Shown piece by piece: positions 1 to 11,300 of a stretch of 64,000 bases of DNA. Location: NCBI GenBank assembly GCA_019188255.1, contig JAETXT010000006.1, positions 3,906,001-3,970,000 of the forward strand. Direction: 5' to 3'. The notes beneath the pieces were generated by a model that was not told the DNA's origin, did not search any database, and was given only the letters and a program-made list of their open reading frames with translations. Positions within the stretch are counted from its first letter, which is position 1. Each line of letters starts with the position of its first letter. The stretch comes from Verticillium longisporum. Its lineage: Eukaryota > Ascomycota > Sordariomycetes > Glomerellales > Plectosphaerellaceae. Made by a program: the position numbers and the translations under genes.

Positions 1-960
1 GCGTACGAAATAACCGAGATCATGTCAAGCCTCTCTGAAAAACTGGAAACGCGTACTGGGGAGCTTAAGTCATCCCTAGCCGCGGCCCTTCGTCCTGTGA
101 GAGAAACAGCCAAATCTTCACTAGCCGATCTGCTGGAGGATACCAGGCGCAGAGTCGGCAACATGCAAGTACTTCCTGCCGATGGCGCGCCCGTCCCCAT
201 CGTCTCCGAAACCATGCAACGTCTGCAAGCTATGGTGGAATTCATGCGCCCCATTTCAAGTATCATGGTTTCTCTTGGCGACGGGGGCTGGAAGTCTGTC
301 GCCGCTGCGAATGGCCGCTCAGCAGATGTCATTCCAAGCCTGGCATCGTTCGACATTGGTGCTGATGGCAAGGACATCTTCTCACATTATTGCACAGATA
401 CCATTGAGACGTTACTTTCATCTCTTAATCAAAAGGCTCAAGCTGTGCTCCGAGGTGGTCGTGGAGTGCTGGGTGTTTTCTTGGCAAATAACGTTGTTAT
501 CGTGGAGCGGATGATACGCGATTCTGATCTTGCTCCGTTGCTTGAGCAGCGGCTGGCATTGCTCGACCAGTGGCGAAAGAAGTCCAAAAGTCTGTATACC
601 ATGGACTGCAAGGAGGTATCCAGTCATCTGTTCGATGTTATCCACACAAACAAACAACGACCTACCTCGGGCCAACCTGATTCGAGCTCCATCGTCAAAA
701 GCCTGAGCAGCAAGGACAAGGACAACATCAAGAACAAGTTTCAATCATTCAATGCATCATTCGACGAAATGGTTGCAAAACACAAGTCCTACAACATGGA
801 ACGGGAGGTTCGTCAGATGTTCGCGCGCGATATCCAGCAAATGCTTGAACCATTATACAACCGTTTCTGGGACCGCTATCACGAAGTCGACAAGGGCAAG
901 GGGAAGTACGTAAAGTACGACAAGAGTGCTATATCGGCGATCTTTGTCACCCTTTACTAG
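1..960 (+). CDS. EXO70: Exocyst complex subunit Exo70, C-terminal half (5' end outside window)
   Basis: Exo70 is a subunit of the octameric exocyst, which tethers secretory vesicles to the plasma membrane at hyphal tips and septa; its C-terminal helical bundles bind phosphoinositides and Rho GTPases. Frame 1 is open from base 1 (Ala-Tyr-Glu-Ile before the first Met at 22), so the gene or exon starts outside the window and Met at 22 should not be taken as the start. About 319 residues are visible, roughly half of a fungal Exo70 of about 620-640. Recognisable blocks are GVFLANNVVIVERMIRDSD (mid-domain helix), QRPTSGQ, FNASFDEMV, MEREVRQMFARDIQQ and the conserved C-terminal end with LEPLYNRFWDRYHE and GKGKYVKYDK, followed by TAG at 958-960. 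No stop or frameshift interrupts it, and CA and TG occur normally, so it looks functional. The next gene is convergent. Confidence 0.94.
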   Translation, partial: AYEITEIMSSLSEKLETRTGELKSSLAAALRPVRETAKSSLADLLEDTRRRVGNMQVLPADGAPVPIVSETMQRLQAMVEFMRPISSIMVSLGDGGWKSVAAANGRSADVIPSLASFDIGADGKDIFSHYCTDTIETLLSSLNQKAQAVLRGGRGVLGVFLANNVVIVERMIRDSDLAPLLEQRLALLDQWRKKSKSLYTMDCKEVSSHLFDVIHTNKQRPTSGQPDSSSIVKSLSSKDKDNIKNKFQSFNASFDEMVAKHKSYNMEREVRQMFARDIQQMLEPLYNRFWDRYHEVDKGKGKYVKYDKSAISAIFVTLY

Positions 961-1351
961 GCGTCTTTTTTTCCTTGCAGCGGCGTCACGGACAACATAT
1001 ACATGTTGGGGTCTAGAGGGAATACGGATCATGAGGGCGTTGCAGTTGATTACAGGAGTTAGGTCGTGCATGTCTTATCGCCAAGATATAGCAATGGTCA
1101 CAGTATATATTATGAGCAATCGTCCAAGTGTTGGGTCATGCGAATGAATGCCATGACCAAAACTGTGAAGGTAGATTTACCTCTATATAGTTACTCATGA
1201 CGACCTGAGCACTGTTGTCTCTGTATCACCCATGACCACACATGAAAGTATGGCGAGGCGCGGAGGGAATGAGTCCGCTTGGGGGGCACCGAATGAATAG
1301 CACAATTTCGTTATTCTTGTCCCGAATACGGCTGCAGTCCAGTTCGAATTA
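961..1351. other. Convergent intergenic region (two 3' ends)
   Basis: This 391-bp stretch lies between the EXO70 stop and the terminal stop of the opposing pseudogene. It should hold both 3' untranslated regions. Composition is ordinary. I see no convincing additional gene, repeat or RNA; the short open frames here have no recognisable product. Confidence 0.6.
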
Positions 1352-1354
1352 TCA

Positions 1355-1597
1355 TGTCAGTCCGAGAGCTCCACTCCCATACCAGCACCTCATCGCTCTT
1401 CCGCCTGAAGTAGAGAATTTGGTGTTGGGGATAAACTCTTCGTGAGTTTGTTCCAGCTTCCACGCCCCGACAGCTTTCTCTTGCGGCTCAGGGAGGTGAT
1501 GATCAGTGTAGCCAATGACAAAGTCATCGCTGCTCATACCCAGGTCCCTCCGTAAACGATGCAGCACATCGGCAGCTATGCGAAGTTTTACTGCGCC
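1355..1597 (-). other. MJ1316 (DUF504)-like domain remnant in the pseudogene
   Basis: Minus-strand reading gives KLRIAADVLHRLRRDLG, then DDFVIGYTDHH, then a Trp-Lys...EEFIP block, the usual order of the MJ1316 domain (helix with DVLxRLRxD, a GYxDR-like strand, the WK..E..EEFIPxHR region). The family is found in archaeal and eukaryotic RNA-processing proteins and is proposed to recognise RNA 2',3'-cyclic ends. The normal 'W-D-P' after the first helix reads R-D-L here. The domain is separated from the upstream PAP part only by the in-frame TAG at 1598-1600. The frame ends with TGA at 1352-1354; whether this is the original terminus cannot be told. Confidence 0.8.
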
Positions 1598-1600
1598 CTA

Positions 1601-3280
1601 GGGCCTAGGGACGGGTGCAGCTGCCTTATGGGCTCTGGAATAACCTGTCTTGCACTTCGACTGGCGAGCAGGCTCCGCAGATCCCGCTGAAGAGGCCTCC
1701 ATCGGATCAGCAACCTCTTCGTCAGAAGATTCGTCATCAGACTGATATTCGCCCCAATCCTGGTCATCGGGAGACATCCTGCCAAGCTCTGAATCTGGCA
1801 CAAGCGAAGCGTTAAGCCACAGCCTCTGAGGGTCGAAGTAGCTCTCCCCTCCCCGTATTCGCCTTGTAAAATGCTGCAGTATTTCTTGGAGGGTCTCATG
1901 AGCTAAATTTAGCTTCAACTTTGAAATCGGCTCACCATCGACCCCATCCCAGTCTAGACCGATCAGATATAACCCGTGGTAGTGCCCCGATGTGGTGAAA
2001 CTCTCTGTATGTGCCTCCGTGAATCTTTCGGGCCATATGCGGGCCACTGAGCCTGGCAATTGCATGCCAATACCTATCCGAGTTAGCCAGAGATCCGTTT
2101 CGTGAAGGTGAGGTCCGATGGCTCGTGACGTACCAACCAGTATGCTGACACAACGAGATTCCAACCATGCAACCAATCTGCAACCATCCCCTGATAAAGA
2201 TCCCCAATAGTGAAGGTCCATTTTGATATACGACTTGTACGTTTTCAAGAAGTCTTGAGCACCCAAGGAGAACCCATCATTACAAGGGTCCTCTTCACCG
2301 ATAAACTTGGATCACGTCATGCTATGCGTCAACATGTAATCTCTGGCCCTCTGAAACTCCCTCTTCAGGGTTTTCGCAGTCTGTCTTGAAGCTGCAGAAG
2401 ACATGTTCAGAACGGGCGAATGCCAATCAATTGTGCAAAGAGGCTTGCGGAAAGACCGATCAAAACGAAGTTGCTTGTAAAAGAATGGATCAAATGCAAC
2501 TTGGGTCTGCCAGTCGAAGGTGGCATAGTGATTGAAGAAGGTCGTGATGACGCTGGTAGCCGACATATTGTTGCAACTATGCGACAACATTTTGCAAATG
2601 CGTGCTAGAAGTACTGAGATATGTATTCCTCCCAAGTAGTCGAATCGAGCACCATAAATCCCCCGTATCTTGGCCCACTTCTTGATCAGTTGGGATGCCA
2701 AGCAAAACTGTACGATGTCCGGAATAGAGTAGAGTAGGTAGAATAAGCCTCTTGCGGGCTTCAACTCCAGGAGCGCCTCGAACTTGAGATCGAATGCGGG
2801 ATCCGTTGGCGGTCACATTATGATTTCGGGCCAGCTGGTGGTGATCGTCAGCCATCAGGTATATCGTGTAGCAAGTGTGGAGGCTACCAACGCCTCAGCA
2901 ATGTGCGGAGCCTGGCAGTACTGCAAGTCCACCCTCACACCTCGAACCTCCGGAATCAACATAGCGCCTGACTTCGACTTGACTTTCCGCAGAACTCGAA
3001 CGACATCGGGGGCTGATTCGGCGATCCTCTGCCTGCTAGTCGGAAAGACGTTGCAGTACTGCAGGCTCCGATGCAGAAACAGTTCAGGTCAGAATCTATT
3101 GTCCAGACCCCAAGCCCGTAAGAGCCGACCGGGATAAGAACGACTGGGAACCGTCCAGTAAATGTGTCTGGGCCATTGCTGACATGACTGTCAAGAATGA
3201 CTGATTTGACAAGCTCGAATGTATCTCTTCCAATATTCTCTTCATTATCAGTTGGAATACACTGTCAACTCGAGGCACTT
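1601..3280 (-). other. Poly(A)-polymerase-like nucleotidyltransferase region of the pseudogene
   Basis: The catalytic domain shows the nucleotidyltransferase glycine motif VGSYGLGV (Gly-Ser-Tyr at 3118-3126) followed by S-D-L-N, where the family normally has Asp-x-Asp: the first Asp is at 3088-3090 and the second position is Asn at 3082-3084. After a frame change near 3040 comes the third carboxylate in RVDLQYC (Asp at 2927-2929). The central domain follows with IKKWAKIRGIYGARFDYLGG, then a FFNHYATFDW block, and an RNA-binding-like part with FLKTYKSYIK and WLESR. A charged Ser/Asp/Glu-rich tail precedes the MJ1316 part. Stops at 2855, 2813 and 2312 are all in the same frame, which shows one exon rather than spliced pieces. 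Confidence 0.83.
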
Positions 3281-3389
3281 CTGCAGCGAATCTGTGCTGG
3301 ACAACCTTGCGGGCGCTTGAGCAGGTAGCACCGTAACGGCCGTGTGCTGTGGCGTAGGTGCTGCATCCAACCCCGGTGTTTGCCGCTGT

Positions 3390-4480
3390 TTAAGAAGAAG
3401 GCATCGCACACCCCAGTGATCACTTGCATGAGACGCCGGCTCTTGAGTCTCCTCTATCCCTGCAGGGCTTTTGCTGAAACCGAACATGTTGAATCCCCGG
3501 ACGGTGAGAACGTCCGAGCCTTTGAGAAGAATACGATAATACCTTTGCGGTCGGTTGTTGAATCCACTGCCCCTCATGGCGGCTGCTAAGGGGTTCTCCT
3601 GGGGGTCGAATGTGGCCCCTTGTTCTCCTTCGAAGGCATCATAAAGGGGCTGCTAAGGGGTTCTCCTGGGGGTCGAATGTGGCCCCTTGTTCTCCTTCGA
3701 AGGCATCATAAAGGCTTCTTGACTTTTTCAGATTACCAGAAGTCTCGCCTACCTCCATCCGAGCGACGGCCCAAGAATCCAAAAATTGAGCTTCCCGCAG
3801 CGTAGTATCCATGCGATCCAGGGAGGCCCTCGTCTGTCGTGATTGCTACCTGTTTTGACCGCCATGTTCAGGGTGTTAGAAGACGTTGCCAGGGTAAGAT
3901 CCCCGGCGAGGACCAAGACGTTGCGGGTATGTGAGCTACCCAGGTAATTGATAATGTGTTTATGTCACCACATTTAGCAACCACAGCACCATCTGTAAGC
4001 CCTTGGCTTAAGTGAGTGGCTGCGAGGATGATAGGTAAGGCATGCCCTTGCTCATCATGGGTGCCGATGTGGTCAAATGCCAGAAGGCTGCATCCTTTGT
4101 GCCGGCGTTGAAACGGCAAGAAGCCCAACCTGAAACTATGCTGGCTGGGAGCGAGAACATTAAGAAAGCTAGGGAGCGGCCCAGTGCTCAGCCCGTCAGG
4201 TAAGCCGTGGGTGGTGAAGGGGTAGATTTGCCGAATACTCTGATTGCTCAGCAGATGGGTGAGGAAATGGTCATGACTCATTGACCTCCTGCAGGACTAA
4301 CACGTCAGCCTGAGCCGTCTTTGCCAGTGAGTTGCGAACAATTAGAGGATACCGAGCTGAACAAGTTGGCCACTTGAATTCGGCCAAGACGTTGTAGCTG
4401 GCGACAACAAGGTGTTCCGGTATGCAGACTTCCGGAGCCATGAGGGTTTGGTGAGCAGCCCAGCATTGCAGGTCTTGGAG
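3390..4480 (-). other. Endonuclease/exonuclease/phosphatase (EEP) domain region of the pseudogene
   Basis: Several frames together give the EEP signature in order: VVASYNVLAEF (metal-binding Asn at 4391-4393), VLVLQEVNE (catalytic Glu at 4286-4288), a His-Lys-Gly block, THLSQGLTDGAVVAK, RNVLVLAGD near 3900, then GFNNRPQRYYRILLK and finally the Ser-Asp-His motif ASDHWGV (Asp 3419-3421, His 3416-3418). All expected catalytic landmarks are still visible, but the reading frame changes near 4275, near 3960 and again at the 67-bp duplication, so no active domain can be made. Confidence 0.8.
3581..3714. repeat. Exact 67-bp tandem duplication inside the EEP coding region
   Basis: Bases 3581-3647 and 3648-3714 are identical over all 67 positions, beginning ggctgctaaggggttctcct and ending gcatcataaagg. 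As 67 is not a multiple of three it shifts the frame. In the minus-strand reading, the residues before the upper copy (ending in LYDAFEG) and those after the lower copy (NPLAAAMRGSGFNNRP) would be in the same frame if only one copy were present. The lack of any mismatch suggests a recent event. The unit is far below the length at which RIP recognises repeats. Confidence 0.95.
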
Positions 4481-4940
4481 AAATGGTAGGACTGACGAGG
4501 CTCGATTTGGATCGCGTTGTTCGGAGACAGCGCAAAGTCAGCAGAGAGTCAAGGCCGTTCCAGCTCGAACATGCCCGTGCAATGTCAATACGTCCATGAA
4601 CTTTCATGCACCCAGTCGATTCATCGCAGATAAGCAAATGTGGTTGACGTGCTTCCCACGAGATAGGTGGCAACAGTCTGAGTTGTTCAACCAAGTATCT
4701 TCTCTTGGGTGAATCAAGGGCCTCTTCGCACTGCGCCACTGTCATGTCTATATGGAATGCTGTGCTGTTGCCCCATCGCAAACCATTCAAGGCAAGCTCG
4801 CGGAGTGAAGCAAGTCATTCAAAGCGTGTACGATCTTCGTCCTGGATGAACAACGAGGCCGATTATTTGTATCGGAAAAGCCCAGGAGAACTAAGGGATA
4901 GATATATACCGGATATCGCGAGGATATCTCGAGCTTCTTA

Positions 4941-5206
4941 GAATAAAGGTAGGATTATAGCTAGTATTTATTATATAGATAAGTATATAGGAAATAAAGG
5001 GATAGAGAATATTAATATAGGGCGGCTATTTACTATAATTTTTATTATTTATAAAGTGAAAGCCTTCTATAGCATTATATTAATCTCCTAGGGGGTAAAA
5101 TATAAAGCTATTTTGTAAGATACGATAAATATATCTAAGTAAAGCGTTATAGTTCTAATAGTAATAGTTCGGGCGGATCCTACGGAAATAGACCTAATAG
5201 GTAACT
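4941..5206. other. AT-rich left flank of element E1, unassigned
   Basis: RIP-mutated sequence between the truncated pseudogene and the E1 LTR. It ends with the E1 target duplication taact (5202-5206). It keeps a few TG and CA (for example near 5060-5110), so it is somewhat less mutated than the element interiors. I recognise no coding motif, and I see no continuation of the pseudogene. It should be continuous with 28728 onward if E1 is removed. Confidence 0.5.
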
Positions 5207-5388
5207 TGTTAGGACCTCACGTTGGGGGCACGTTCAGGATAGTGAAAAGAGTTAAGGTCTCTAACTAAAGCTATCTAGGCTACGGCCCTTATGAACAGAG
5301 TGGGGTGCTCCGACCTAGGACTCTAGCGGAGTCTAATTCCGCTAGGAGCCCTGGGCTAGAGCACCTTCTACTGGAGGTGCCTCTAATA
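5207..5388 (-). repeat. E1 3' LTR (left)
   Basis: 182 bp, begins tgttaggacctcacg and ends gtgcctctaata; it matches 28541-28722 over its full length with no length difference. The usual TG...CA ends read TG...TA after C to T change. It keeps more CA and TG than its partner. An inverted repeat, ctagcgga (5323-5330) and tccgctag (5338-5345), could form a hairpin. Because E1 is on the minus strand this is its 3' LTR. Confidence 0.92.
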
Positions 5389-5589
5389 CTACCGCCTCCT
5401 CGTAATGCCGTATCCCTACAGTATCTAATCTTATTCCTATAATTAGCTCGTCTTCCCTATTCTTATAATTAATTAAACTCTTATTCTACGGTATCTACTA
5501 TTAGATCTCGTTCGTATAATCGATTTATATTCTATACTATATCTATTCGAAGTATAGTTTCTTAAAGTCTATTCCGATAACGCTTCTTA

Positions 5590-7000
5590 ATTAGCGTATT
5601 AATATCTATTCTAGCGCGCTTCCTATTATTAGTCTACGCTAGTTCGTCGTCGTTACTTAGGGTATCTAGTTCCGCGAGCAGAATAATTACTCTAGTCCTA
5701 GTCTTGCTCCTAGCTATAATCGATAGCTTAACCGTAATAGACGATAGTTATATAGTAGCTAGCGGTATAGATAGTAATACGGTAATAGACGTTTCGGCTA
5801 GTATAAATCGCGGAGATAAACTCTATATTAATAATAATACCTTCTATTAGAATAGGGCTCGTGCTATTCTAGTTAGTAATAGTCGTCTAGAATATAGTCT
5901 AATCGGTTATATTAATAGGACCCTTATTAATATATCTAAGTCCGCTACCGACGACGATTATACTAATAGTAACGATATTAGTAATCGTCGTTCTATAATA
6001 GATATTAAAGAGATTAGGGATTAGGTCCCGCTATTTACTCCTCTTATAATATCTTCTAGGGTCTTTATTCTATTATAAATTAACTTTATTAATATATATA
6101 TATCGGTTAAGGAAGTATTATATTATATTAATTTAGTACGGAGTTATAAGATATCTATTATTAAGCTATCTATATAATTTAGGATCGTAGTCTATATAAT
6201 AATAATATCCTTTTATTTATCTATAATCTATTATAATAGAGCTATTATCGATCTATTCCTTATATTAAGCGCGGACTCTATATAACCCGATATCTTATTA
6301 TCCCCTTAACTATAATTATTATAATTATCTATAAAAGTAAGAACTAATTTAATAATCCTATTAACGATTATATATTATCCCTTTAATAAGTCTATCTAGA
6401 TATATAGGAGTCGTTATCTATTTAGTATATAGAGGTCTTCCTTATCGTTATACGGGAATAATTAATTCTTATTTATCTTATTAAGTATTAAGATTAGGAT
6501 ATTTAATAAGGTTATTATAGGGAAAGGTAGAGAGACGTCGTTCTATTCAAGTTAGTAGTAGGCTTCGCTATATCTCTATTAGCGGATCTTTAGCGTAAAT
6601 TTACCCCTTTTTATTATATCTATTACTATAAATAATTAATTTAAGTAATTATTATTATCCTTCTAGATATTATTTAGGAAGAAGAGCTATTCTTAATAGA
6701 TTTATAATAGCTCGCTAAGTTCTAGAAGGTTCTATATAGATATATTTATTTTAATAATAAATTAGTATATAGCCTATAATTAAGTAAATTATTCTTCTCC
6801 TAGCTATTTATTAAGGAATAGTATCTCTCTTATATTAGCTTAACGATATAGATTATATATAGCGTTCCTAATTACTCTATATAGGAGCGGGTATCCGGTT
6901 ATTAAGTATAAAAGTACTTATCTAATTATTCTCGCCTAGAACGTAATTCTATAGCTTAGGTATAAGTATATATATTTAATAAAATAGAGGATATACTTCT
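5590..7000 (+). pseudogene. Possible antisense gene in the 3' region of E1
   Basis: Between the end of pol (about 8300) and the left LTR, E1 has some 2.8 kb not explained by gag or pol. On the plus strand, opposite to pol, a frame through 5710 reads with few stops, all TAA or TAG, for several hundred codons. It includes acidic, protein-like stretches such as KSATDDDYTNSNDISNRRS near 5940-6000. The pol-sense strand is also fairly open over 5700-6060, so strand assignment is less secure than in E2/E3 and the 197-bp-LTR family. No function recognised. Confidence 0.4.
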
Positions 7001-8349
7001 TACCCTTATATTAATCCTCTAGGACTAGGGTCTATTAGAAGCGTAGCCGGATACTATATTTATATCCTCTAATCTTCGTCTAGAAGATATTATACTCTTT
7101 CCCGGGGATAAAGTAAATAAAAGTATTTATAACTATAAATACTAATATCGATATAATTCCTTATTCTTTATTATAGATCTATAAGAAGATTAAGTAATTA
7201 TTAATATATCTCTTTCTAAGTATAGTATAGATATATTTAATCGCTCTATCTATCCTATTATTAGCATTATATTTATATCTCTAGACCTTAAGTCTTATTT
7301 AGGGTCTACTCTTATTACTTAGAAATATCGTCTCTAGGTATTATACTTCTAGTAGTTCTAGGTCCTCTATATCTAAATCCTATATATTAAATACCTATAA
7401 TTCCTATAATAGATTTATAAGGCCCTTAGCCTTAGCTTTACTTTTCTTTATTTTAGGCGTAAATACTCTTAGCGGAGGGATCTCCTCTATATCGCTATTA
7501 CTTCCTAACTAGGAGCTAGGAGTAGTTTCCCTATTATTATAGGCGTCCGTAACTAAGTCCGTTATACTATTCCGGGTAGAGAGGTTAGTTCTATCGTTAT
7601 AGGTAAGGGGGTTAATTCTATTATTATAGGTAGGGGGTTTAGTTCTATCTATAATAGCTTACGTTTTTCTAAGCGCTTTATCTACTTTATAAGCGTATTT
7701 CGTTATTACTTTATCTCTAGCTTCAGCTTATTCTTATATTTACTATATATATTCCTTTATCTATTTAGCGTTTAGAGTTATCTTTACTAGTAAGTATAAT
7801 CTCGATATAATAAGGATAAGTTATAAGTTCTTAGTATAGAGTCTAGAGTATTATTTTCGTAGTTTAAAGGTATTTTAATCGTAATTATAGTAATAGCGTA
7901 GGAGGGTTAGTATTAGAATAGGATAAGTATAGGAGAGTTAGTAGGTCTAAGAATTAAAGTAAATATCTTATAATAATTCCTTCCTTCGTTCTTCCTTATA
8001 GTCTTATATATTAGTCTTATTTATTTAAGTATTTTCTATTTACCCGTCCTATTAAAACTATCCTACTAAAACTATTACCTAGTCTTAATAACTAGATCTT
8101 TACTTTAATATTAATTAATAGAATCCGATTAATAATAATCGTCTCTAATTCTTAGTAATCGTCTTATTATATTTCCGAGTCTTTTATTAGATATCTTATC
8201 TCGTACTTATATAGTAGGTTATTTACTATATATAGTATATCTATATAATATACCTACTTATTAAATTCATTCCCTAGCCTTTCTATTTAACTAGATATTA
8301 TAAGCGTAATCGCTTTAATATTTATCTTATATATTTATTTAATAATCTA

Positions 8350-11300
8350 TTAACTTTATATTATTCTCTATCTTCTTCCGATATAATAAGTTTAGTAATA
8401 GACGATTATCGTACCTAGGGATTATCGTTAAGGGGATAAAGGATTAGCTATTTAATAGATATTATATCGTATATTCTCTATTTAGCTAAGAACTTTAGTT
8501 TATATATTAAGGAATCCTTCTTCTCTAGGATCTTAAAAGGTCTAACTCGTTATTAACTCTATTTCCTTAGGGGTCTACCCGGAAGCTTATATCCCTCGTT
8601 TAGTCTAAGGAATACTTTATCGCTAACCTCGAAGTATATTAGATAGTATCTCCTATTATAAGTCCTTTTTACTTCCGCTTAGGCGTAGGCTATAGAGGCC
8701 TACGCCTCTTATTAATATAGTTTTCTTATAGTATCGACTACTTCCCTATCCTAGGTCCTTATTAATAGCTAGTCTATAGCTATTATAAATTTAAATCCTA
8801 AAAGTAGCTTATTTAGGGCGTAATTAATAATATATTATTTAGTATTATTAAGAATAAACTAGAGCGGAATTAAGATATTCGATTAAAGTATATTAGAGGA
8901 TAATATATAATATCTTAATATAATCTCTATTATTTAATTCTTTTATTTAGATAAGCTATTAATCTATAAATATTATATTATCGAAAATAATAAATCTACT
9001 TCGAATACCTCGAATACGTTCCTCTAAAATAATCCTATAAACTTCGGGTCCTTATCTAAAATAATTATTAATAAGAGACCTTAATCTATTATTAAGAGGG
9101 CTCTTATAAATAATATTATTTAGCTTTTAATATCGTATTTAGTATTATTTAGGATAAATAGCGTCTTTTTCGAGTATATATCTATTATAGTTATTATTAA
9201 ATCTAAGAATTATACTTTAGATTCTAGTAACCTCTAGAAGGAGAACTATATTAATACTTTAAGTAGTTTAATTATAAAGTTAATTATAATTATATAAAAT
9301 AGCTTTATTAGAGTTTATATAGGTTATAATTCTCCTAGAGGCTTATCTCTATATATAGCGAGTACGAGGTATTCCGGATAATATCTCTATTATTTCTTAA
9401 TTATTTATCGTTTACCTTTAAATTATACTCTATCGAGCTCGTAGAGTATCTTATTAGGATTAAAGTAATATCCCTAATCGTATATTATCTATAATAGTTC
9501 TAGGATAATTACTTTTAATATATATAATTATCGCTTATTAATCCTAGGTTTAATATTATAAAGTAGGCTATCTTTTTCTTTAAATATTAATAGGTTAATC
9601 TTTAGCCTATATTTAAGATTCTTTAATTCCCGAATCTATTATAATAAGTTCTCGTAATAGGTATCTATTTAGTATCCGTTTTTAATTTTCTATTAGAATA
9701 TTATAGATATCTCTATATATAAGCTCGATAGATATATTATATTATCCTATATATTATTTAACTTATATCCGATTCTTATTTATAGTTTAGTCTCCTATTT
9801 CTATAAATATAACTCGTCCTCTATAATAGATAGCTTTAAGAGAATATCTAGAATTAAGTTCGTCTTACCTAATATATATACTATATTAAAGCGGAATTAA
9901 CTTAAATAAGTTACTATTAATATAAGCCTTAGATTAGCTTTATTAATATTTACTATAATAAAGCTAATATAATTAACGATTCCTCTTAATACTTAATAGT
10001 CTATTAATACGATTATTAAGTATTAATATAATTTAATTAATATCTATAGCTTTCTTACTATTTATATTAAATAAGCTATCTCTAGCTCCGTAGCCTTAGC
10101 TAGGGCTTTAGATTTTATAGTTAATTTATTAAGAAATATAACTAATTATATAGCTTTATCGGAGATATATTTACTATCCTAATAAATATCTATATAGAAG
10201 ATAAAGAATTTAAAGCCTTTATTATTAATATTTATCTTAAAGAACGTAATCTTATTAAGGTCGTAATAGTATAGTAGAGTTAATCGTATTAGTAATTCCT
10301 ATAATATATAGAATACCTTCTTTTCTTCCTTTATTAAGATAAAGGTCTACTTTAAAGTATATATTATTCGGGTACGTTTATTTATTTTCTTCTAAAGGTC
10401 GACTTTACTCTTTTTATAGAGTTATTTAAGTAATATTATCTTCCTATCTTCTAGCGGTTTTATTCTTAGCTAATAATATAATATAAATTAGCGTAATTAT
10501 CCTATTATTCCTAGATATATCTCTAGGTCTAATAATAATATTAGGTATTTTAATTTAATAATAGCTATTAACTTCTCTATTATAATCGATAATCCTAATA
10601 TATTAATTCGGAATCTTAATAATATTATAAAGGGGTATATATAGAATAATTTTAAAGGGCTTAAAATAAATCTAGATTCTTCGAAAAGATTAAGGATAAT
10701 CTATAAGTATTCTATATATTCCTTAAAAGGAATTATTAAAGACTATTATATCGTCGATATATATTTACGCGAATCGTCTATATAAGTATAGCTTCTAGTT
10801 TATAAAGTATTACGTATACGCTAATAAATTCCTATATCCTATTAATATTATATAGGACTTCTCTAGTCTATAGGGATTAGTAATTATTATCTAGTCCTTA
10901 TAAGCGCTATAGATTAGTAATTAATAGAAGAAGGCGGATATATCGAATATTAATAGGAAGGTCTTCTTATATAGGCCGTTAATAATTTCCTCTTATAATA
11001 GTATTAGATAATTATCTAGAACTAATATATCGTTTAATTATCTAAGGTCTATTATAATTCTATTTTTACGAATACTATTAACCGTTTACTATATTATAAA
11101 GACTAGATAGCTAAATAGAGTTAATTATTTTATTTATTCTAATCTTCTTAGTTTATATATCTCGTTGAATTTCTTATTAAGGAGCTATTAATCCTCGACC
11201 TTTAAGGGGTATACCCTAGAGCTTAGTTTCTTAGATTATTATCCGTCTATTAAGTCTATTCTTATACGGTCCTCGTCTAGTATAGGAATAATTCTATAAT

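Larger units (their letters stand above)
1352..4940 (-). pseudogene. Broken EEP / poly(A)-polymerase-like / MJ1316 multidomain RNA-processing gene
   Basis: Reading leftwards, the remains of one protein of over 1000 residues can be followed: an N-terminal segment (about 4940-4530), an EEP domain (about 4480-3390), a nucleotidyltransferase with PAP central and RNA-binding-like domains (about 3280-1601) and an MJ1316/DUF504-like domain (1597-1355). Fungal proteins with this set of domains are known and have been linked to RNA-end repair; the precise role is inference. In-frame stops lie at 4863-4865 (TAA), 4815-4817 (TGA), 2855-2857, 2813-2815 and 2312-2314 (TGA) and 1598-1600 (TAG). Frame shifts fall near 4530, 4275, 3960, 3255 and 3040, and at the 67-bp duplication at 3581-3714. 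The TGA stops would fit CGA to TGA and the TAG/TAA stops CAG/CAA to TAG/TAA. Composition stays normal, so this is not a fully RIP-mutated repeat. The 5' end is lost exactly where AT-rich DNA begins. One gene rather than two adjacent ones is likely because the PAP and MJ1316 parts share a frame across the 1598 stop. Confidence 0.85.

Noticed and set aside
182..1147. Other open frames overlapping EXO70 on both strands (182-514, 418-744, 853-1071, 926-1147)
   Set aside because: Shadows of the EXO70 frame or its 3' end; no domain or plausible start context.
2312..2815. The idea that the stops in the PAP-like region are removed by introns
   Set aside because: The sequence stays in one frame on both sides of 2312, 2813 and 2855 and remains family-like right up to the stops; no suitable intron boundaries were seen there.
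2784..3137. Plus-strand frame of 117 codons opposite the pseudogene
   Set aside because: It lies antisense to the recognisable nucleotidyltransferase sequence and shows no family features.
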